A stretch of DNA of 64,000 nucleotides from Plasmodium relictum (taxonomy: Eukaryota > Apicomplexa > Aconoidasida > Haemosporida > Plasmodiidae), in NCBI RefSeq assembly GCF_900005765.1, contig NC_041690.1, forward strand, positions 2,480,001 through 2,544,000, written 5' to 3'. This document shows positions 57,663 to 64,000 of this stretch, in pieces; the stretch's first letter is position 1; each line of letters opens with the position of its first letter. The position numbers and the translations under genes were made by a program. Under the pieces are notes generated by a model. The model did not search any database, was not told the DNA's origin, and saw only the letters and a list, made by a program, of their open reading frames with translations.

Positions 57663-60600
57663 TATTACATAATTCAAAAAAAATAATAATAATAATTTTT
57701 TTTTTCTTTAATATAAAAATATAACTTGAAACATAAAAAAAAATATAACGACAAATTGCTAAAAATCTATTTTTTTTCCTTTACATTAAAATTAAAACAT
57801 TCTACATCAGCTTATAAGAAATTTTAATTTTTCTTTTTTTCTTTATTTAAAAAATATATTTTGCTTTTATTATATTTTATTTTTTAATTAACAATTATTA
57901 TTCTATATATATCAATATTTTGTGTTTTAATCTTTTCTTTTCTCCAACGTATTATTTTTTTTTTTTTTGGATTTATTTGTAACATATATGAATATATAAA
58001 TATATATTTTGTATTCCTTCTATTTTAGTTCCTTATTTTATATTATTTTTATTCTTTAAAGATCTTTTTCCATAACTTTATGTATAATACATATATATAT
58101 ATATATATATATTATTTTAAATAATCTTATTAATTTTTTGAATAAAAAATGTGTACAAACATTAAAAAGCATTAAGGCTATAAAAGTACATAATTATTTT
58201 GCCTATGTTTTTTGCATCTTCTTTTACTTTATGAAAACAAAATGAAGTAAAAAGATCACACAAAAAAAATTCATTTATGTAAAAATGCATGCTCAACATT
58301 TATTTAATCATTCTGTATTTTTTTTTTTTTTGTGTGTGTGTATTGTTTTTCTTTAAAAATGGTTTAATACAATAATAAAATGGTTAAAATATACTTTTTA
58401 AGGAAATAAGATAAAAAAGAAAAAATTAAATTAATATAAAATAGTTATTCATTAAAATTAGAAAATACGTATTTAATCAAATTTATAAAAATTGAAATGT
58501 ATAAATCAAATATATATAAATTGTTAGATAGAAAAAATATGAATATAAAATATATTTTTTATGTGTGTAAAAATTCTTAATTTTACATCTACAAATATTT
58601 TTACATGATATATGGTTTCTATAGTGATGTTTATTTTAATTACAAAAATTTAAGAAGCTATGTTGCACGCACTTCAATTTTTTTTCTTTTTTCTGATTAG
58701 TTCTATATAATTCCAAATATATATAAAAATATGATATTATTAAATATGTCTTATTCTTTATGATAATTTAATAAATTCATCAATTTATACATGAATAATA
58801 TAGACAAATGCAAAATATAAATATTTGTTTGTACTTATTAAATTATTTTAAATAAAAATTATTTTTTCCTTTTTTATTTATATAGCACATTAATAGTCTA
58901 ATTTCAATGGTGCATATAAAAAAAAATAATTATAAATATTTCTTTTTTAATGATATATTAATTTAATTCTTTAGAAAATTATATTATTCAATTACTAATA
59001 TATACTTTTTTTTTTATTTATCTTTTTTTTTTAATAAAAGCTCTCTCTTATAAATTAAGCTAATATTTTTTTGTGCAATTAATTTTTATTAATATATAAT
59101 TTTAAGAATTAAATTATTTTTTACAATAATTTTTTTATTAATATATATGAAATAAAGCAGAACAAAAATGAAAATATATTAAATTATTTAGAAATATTAC
59201 TATTTTTTTTTCTTTTATTGTATGCACTTATAGAAAATATGTGATTTAGAAAATTAATTTTTAATTTGTGCATATTTTCTTTTTTATTTCTGATACAATT
59301 AATAGTACATATAAAAAATTTTATTCCCACTCATGAATAACTATATATAAGTTTTTTTCTCTGTATTTTCCCATGTGTATACAATTTCTTTAAGTAAAAA
59401 AAAAGTTACAAAATTATTAATAAAAACACAAATTAACATATTCTTTTTTAATTATGTTTTTTTTTTCGTTTGTGCTTATTTACATTTATATTATTTTTAC
59501 TAATTTTATATATTTATTATTCCACTTTTGTAAATCTTTTTTTTAATTATGAATTACTATCCTTTCTAATTGTTTTGATTGATTTAATACTTTTGCATTA
59601 TTAACAGTTTTATTTAGGTAAAAATGTAATTGCAATTTTAATGTAAAAAAAGTAAAAAAGATAAATACTTATTTTAAGAATAATAGGATTGTAAAAATAT
59701 TTGAACAGCATCAACTATATTTATATGGAAAAACAAAACTAATAAATTTAAAAAAAAAAGTTTAAAAGAAATTTGGTAATTTTATAAATTTTAACATTCT
59801 TTTTCAAAAAGCTATAATATTATGTGTAAATAAGCATTTCATAAATATTTTTTTTTTAGTTAATTTTTTATATAAACTCTTTTCTTTTTATTAATTAAAA
59901 ACCTGATTTTTAATAAAAAAAAAAAAAATACACATAAAACAATGAAATTATAACAAAAATGATATTTTTTAAAATCATAATATATATAAAAGTAATATTA
60001 AGGAAAAAAAAATTTTAACAAGAATCTTTTTAATTTTGAATTTAAATATAAATTAATTTGATAGATCTAAAAACTTTTATAAAAACAAAAGTATCCTATT
60101 TGTTTATATATAAATAAAAAGAGTATTATAAAAAATATACTTTTTATATTCTATTGACTAAATTTTGAATTTTCATTTTCTAGTTTTTCTATTAAAGAAA
60201 TAAGGAGATAATTTTATAAGATCTATTAGAAAAAATAATTTTTTATAATTGCATTATTTTTACATGTCTAATGTAAAAAACATTTTTTTTTTTTTTATTT
60301 ATATACAAATTGAAAAAAAGCTTTTTGAAGAAATAGCTAACAGTTTTCCATATGACACAAAGTAATATTAGAATATTTAAAACTTTTTAATTACTACTTT
60401 TCAAGATTTTTTTTGTAAGAGAAAAAAATAAAAAAAAAGTCAAACTAATATTAAAATATCTTTATTTTTGTTTACAATGAAATGCCTTTCATATATCTAT
60501 TTTCTTAATGTAGAAATCAATAAATTAAATAATACAAATTGTTGATTATTTATATATGTCAAAGCGTACATTATGCCAAGATTTATATAAAAATGTATTT

Positions 60601-60963
60601 CTATTATACTCTTGCATATTTATATATTTAAATATGCATAAAGAATTTCTGTATTCTTAATGTAAACTAACAATTAAAAAAAAAAAAAAAAAATTCATAT
60701 ATAATTTTATCTTATTAATATTTAAAAAATAATTTATAATTTTATTTAAAAATTTTTTTTTTTAAATATTATATATACATAAAAATTAAAATAGTTCATA
60801 ATTTTTTTTTTATTTTCTTTATTTACACAGTAATTTTAATTTGGAAAGTTCGAAAACATATTTTTATATTAATATATATATATATATTAATATTATTTAT
60901 ATGTAATATTCTTGTTATAAATATTTAAAAGTTATATTTTTTTTAATTTTTTTTTTTCATATA

Positions 60964-61024
<61 letters not shown>

Positions 61025-61096
61025 TTGAAATATGTGATAAAAAATAAAATAAATGTTTTACGTTTATATGAAATGAAAGGAGGTATTTTTTAAAAG
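57663..61096. other. Long divergent intergenic region (3.4 kb)
   Basis: Shared upstream region of AMP deaminase (-) and the CAF-1/RBBP4-like gene (+). It contains one TGCATGC (58286-58292), a TGCACGCA-like word (about 58664-58671), a GT-rich run at 58333-58342, and (TA)n tracts at 58091-58112 and 60961-61016. No gene is supported. Confidence 0.5.
60961..61016. repeat. (TA)n microsatellite in the CAF-1-like gene promoter
   Basis: Alternating A/T tract with one early G interruption, ending about 80 bases before the ATG of the WD40 gene. Confidence 0.9.
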
Positions 61097-62614
61097 ATGG
61101 ATATAAAGAATGAAAAAAACAAAAGTTTTGATTTAAAAGATTCTTATGAATCAAAAACCCCAATAGAAAAAGAAACAAATGAAAATACAAATGTGGACCT
61201 ATTAAATGAAAGATATATAATATGGAGAAAAAATACTCCATTTTTATACAGCTCCCTTTTAAAAAATAAATTAAATTGGCCGTCATTGACTGTTGAATTT
61301 CTAGGAAGCGATAATTCTTTTAAATCAAAAACTAGCTATTTTACTAATAAAATTCTTTTAGGAACTCATACTTCTAATCAAGATTTTGAGTATGTTTATA
61401 TTGGCGAAATAAAATTTCCATTATATTCTATCAAAGAAGATGTATTACAATACGAAAATTATACTGGTTTTATAAGTAGTAGAAAAAAAAAAAAAGCTTA
61501 CTCATTGCCATCCTTTGAAATTAAAGCAAAATTATTGCATCCAGGAGAAGTTATAAGGGCTACACATTTACCAAGTAATCCTTTTTTTATTGTTACTCAA
61601 ACAAATAATGGAAATATTTTATTATTTGATTATACAAAGCATCCTTCTTTTCCATCGGATGTATCAACATGCTATCCCCAAATGATATTAAAAGGACATA
61701 AAAGTGAAGGAAGTGGCTTATGCTGGAACATTAATAAAGTATATGACAATTATAGAAATCCAAATACCTATATTGAAGAAAATGAAAATGATATAAAAAA
61801 AAATAATAATGAATTGGGAGAAGTTAATCCTAGCGACTTACTATTAGCATCTTGCTCTGTTGACGGTAGTATATGCTTATGGGATATTAGCAAAGGCACA
61901 AAATGTAATGATGTTCCAAGAACATATGGCTTAAATAAAACTGGAAAGCCAGCAGACTTTAATATAAAAACATATGAAAATACCACAACTTTAAATCCTA
62001 TATGTACATGGACAAACAAAAATAAAGAAACTTCATTAAATGATATTTTTTTTCATCCCAAATTTAATAATGCTCTTGGCGTGTGTGATGATGATGGTTG
62101 CATGAGTTTATATGATATAAGAAAAAAAAACTTCTTTTCAAAACCAGAAATAAATTTTAAAGATCATAACGAAGCAATGAATACTTTTTCTTTTGATAAT
62201 TTTTCAGAATATATTTTCTCATGTGGATATAGTGATGGACTAATTTCGATTTGGGATATGAGATATAATAAGGAATCTTTACTTAAATTAAATTATCACA
62301 CACAAAGTATTAACAGAATTAAATTTTGCATGATGTCTTCAGGTATTTTTGGATCTTGTTCAGACGATGGTACTACTTGCATTTGGGACATATCCAGAAA
62401 TTCAACTACCTATGAACAAATTAAAAAATCAGAAGATGATATTTATAATAGTTCCAAGAAAATACCTAAACAATTATTATTTGTTCATGGAGGACATATT
62501 GGGAGTGTTTATGATTTGGCTTGGGCAAATAGTAACACATTTTTAGTGGCTACTGTTGGAGTTGATAATTCATTACAAGTTTGGCATATGAATGAACAGT
62601 TCATATTTCAATAA
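61097..62614 (+). CDS. WD40 histone-binding protein of the RBBP4/MSI1/CAF-1 subunit C type
   Basis: A 505-residue single exon from the ATG at 61097. The N-terminus has the histone-chaperone-binding helix pattern of the family: LLNERYIIWRKNTPFLYSSL followed by LNWPSLTVEFL, which matches the NEEYKIWKKNTPFLYDLV...WPSLTxxWLP signature. WD40 repeats follow with clear ends such as GSICLWDISKG, GCMSLYDIRK, GLISIWDMRYN, GTTCIWDISRN and NSLQVWHMNEQF, the last blade. Members bind histone H4 and serve in CAF-1, NuRD, PRC2 and HAT1 complexes. At 505 residues it exceeds RBBP4 (~425) because of inserts between repeats, one Asn/Glu-rich (~225-250). Nuclear by family. It is divergent from AMP deaminase. Confidence 0.93.
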   Translation: MDIKNEKNKSFDLKDSYESKTPIEKETNENTNVDLLNERYIIWRKNTPFLYSSLLKNKLNWPSLTVEFLGSDNSFKSKTSYFTNKILLGTHTSNQDFEYVYIGEIKFPLYSIKEDVLQYENYTGFISSRKKKKAYSLPSFEIKAKLLHPGEVIRATHLPSNPFFIVTQTNNGNILLFDYTKHPSFPSDVSTCYPQMILKGHKSEGSGLCWNINKVYDNYRNPNTYIEENENDIKKNNNELGEVNPSDLLLASCSVDGSICLWDISKGTKCNDVPRTYGLNKTGKPADFNIKTYENTTTLNPICTWTNKNKETSLNDIFFHPKFNNALGVCDDDGCMSLYDIRKKNFFSKPEINFKDHNEAMNTFSFDNFSEYIFSCGYSDGLISIWDMRYNKESLLKLNYHTQSINRIKFCMMSSGIFGSCSDDGTTCIWDISRNSTTYEQIKKSEDDIYNSSKKIPKQLLFVHGGHIGSVYDLAWANSNTFLVATVGVDNSLQVWHMNEQFIFQ

Positions 62615-63864
62615 AGAAATATTTAAAATTAAATAAAAAAAATAAAGGGCAAATATAATAAAGTAAAGATAAGAAATATAATATAAATAATAAAAAAATT
62701 TTATTATAACATAAATATAAAAGAAAGTTTACTTTAATACAGGAAGGAAAACCATTATATTTGACTAAAATACTTTAGAATAATATTTTTTAATGAAAAT
62801 ATAAAAATGAATATATTCAAACGAAGTTTTATGTCTTATTACTTTTTATTATATAAATATCAAAAAATTAAAATAAAAGATATAAATTAGTAATGAAAAA
62901 ATAAATTTAGGAAAATATTTAATTTTAAAAAGATTTTTTCAGTATTATGAAAAGAAAAGAAAACCATATTTGTTTATTTTTTAAAATAATGATGTAAATC
63001 ATGCTAAATTTTTTAATTATATATTTAGACATCTACATTTATTTTCTCTTCATTCATTCTTAACCGATATATTGATTTAAAATTATTATTATTAATATTT
63101 TAACTTTTTTATTTTATATTTATCTTTTTTATTTTATTTTATTTATTACTTTTTTTTTTTATATTTAATTTCCTAATTTCTTATTAAAAAATACACAATA
63201 AAATATTCATAGTATCATATTTTATGTTACATATTAATAAACCAATTATATAATTTTTCTTTTTTAACATCTATATTTTTTTTTCTTTTTTTTTTTTTTT
63301 TTTGTTTTAGCAAAAATAAAACAATTTTTTAATTTTTAATATTTTTTGATACAAAATTAAAATTTAAATAATATTTTTTGTAAAGTTTATAATTAGAATA
63401 ATAAATAATGAATGATATATGTATTCACACATTTTTTATATAATTAATTATTATAAACAGAAAAATTTACATGTTATAATAAAATAATAAACTTCTTATA
63501 TTTTTAAAAGTATTCTTTATAGAAAACTAAATTTAATGTACTTTATTTTTTATAATTTAATGCACTAATTTCCAATCTAAAATAAGCATCTTATTTTATT
63601 TTTAACTTTTTTTAATCACTAATTTTTTTTTTTTTTTATTTTATATATTTTTTTTTTTAATATATAACGAGAAAATATGTTTGTTCACTCCATATGAAAA
63701 ACTTTTGCAAAATTTTACTTAGTAGATATTGTAAATCATTAAATTATTTAAGAATTTTTTGTCTTTTTTTTTTTTTTATCATTTTTAATAGTATATATAC
63801 TATAAATATATCCTTATTTACTATATATTTATTTATTTTATATCCATTTATTATATTTATTAAG
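62615..63864. other. Intergenic region
   Basis: Between the WD40 gene and the partial gene at the right edge. TTTTA-type repeats lie near 63120-63150, and there are long T runs. No gene is seen. Confidence 0.5.
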
Positions 63865-64000
63865 ATGACTACAAATGAAAATGAAGAAAAATTAAAAGAA
63901 GATTATGAGGATATAAAATATGAAAAACCTGATACTCATAAAAACTTTTGGAAATCTTTTGGCTTAGATAGTAAAGCAGGAAAATTACTTTATTATTTAT
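63865..64000 (+). CDS. Start of a further gene, product unknown (partial)
   Basis: From the ATG at 63865 the frame stays open to the window end (45 codons plus one base). It reads MTTNENEEKLKEDYEDIKYE, then KPDTHKNFWKSFGLDSKAGK and LLYYL. The composition is charged at first, then moves towards hydrophobic. Base composition is clearly less A/T-rich than the flank, supporting real coding. I do not recognise the protein from this fragment. Confidence 0.6.
   Translation, partial: MTTNENEEKLKEDYEDIKYEKPDTHKNFWKSFGLDSKAGKLLYYL

Noticed and set aside
57663-57677. Upstream extension of AMP deaminase
   Set aside because: The open frame reaches 57677 but only through a TTG codon; the first ATG is at 57662.

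Overview
The window is nuclear DNA from a malaria parasite (genus Plasmodium). A+T is extreme and the intergenic DNA is almost pure A/T with long homopolymers and (TA)n tracts. Genes carry many small introns with GT..AG ends and pyrimidine-rich acceptors, and proteins have Asn/Lys/Asp-rich insertions. Several proteins are recognisable as Plasmodium versions of conserved families. From memory, the order signal peptidase SEC11, helicase, RNA-binding protein, mitochondrial EF-Tu, KDEL-receptor-like protein, AMP deaminase, CAF-1 WD40 subunit resembles a block of P. falciparum chromosome 13. The extreme A/T runs fit P. falciparum or an avian species such as P. gallinaceum or P. relictum; I cannot decide which from the sequence.

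Layout. 0-10 kb: first exon of SEC11 (-), an orphan acidic protein whose first exon appears to be only ATG (-), a nine-exon HELQ/POLQ-type helicase (+) and a pseudokinase (+). 10-17 kb: a two-RRM protein with Ser-Asp repeats (-) and the GPI-transamidase subunit PIG-U (-), which I reassembled from eight exons. 17-27 kb: mitochondrial EF-Tu (+), a MAEA/Gid9-type GID/CTLH E3 ligase subunit (-) and a seven-exon KDEL-receptor-like membrane protein (+). 27-40 kb: a DnaJ protein (+), two tandem genes with apicoplast-type leaders (-), a PITH-domain protein in eight exons (-), an orphan 541-residue protein (-) and a 1013-residue helical-repeat protein (-). 41-52 kb: a secretory five-EF-hand protein (+), an Asn-rich protein with an SS18/GIF-like C-terminal domain (+) and a 1703-residue orphan with a conserved, zinc-finger-like C-terminal region (-). 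54-64 kb: AMP deaminase in eight exons (-), a CAF-1/RBBP4-type WD40 protein (+) and the start of a further gene (+).

The genes are mostly housekeeping: secretion, GPI anchoring, purine metabolism, organelle translation, chromatin and RNA. There is no operon logic, no transposon, no CRISPR and no tRNA or rRNA gene that I can see. Exon models were built by hand: every junction has GT and AG, and every total coding length is a multiple of three. The main uncertainty is the first exon of the helicase. No clearly new multi-gene system was found. The best leads are the SS18-like domain protein, the conserved C-terminal region of the 1703-residue orphan, the tandem apicoplast-leader genes and clusters of TGCATGC motifs in long upstream regions.
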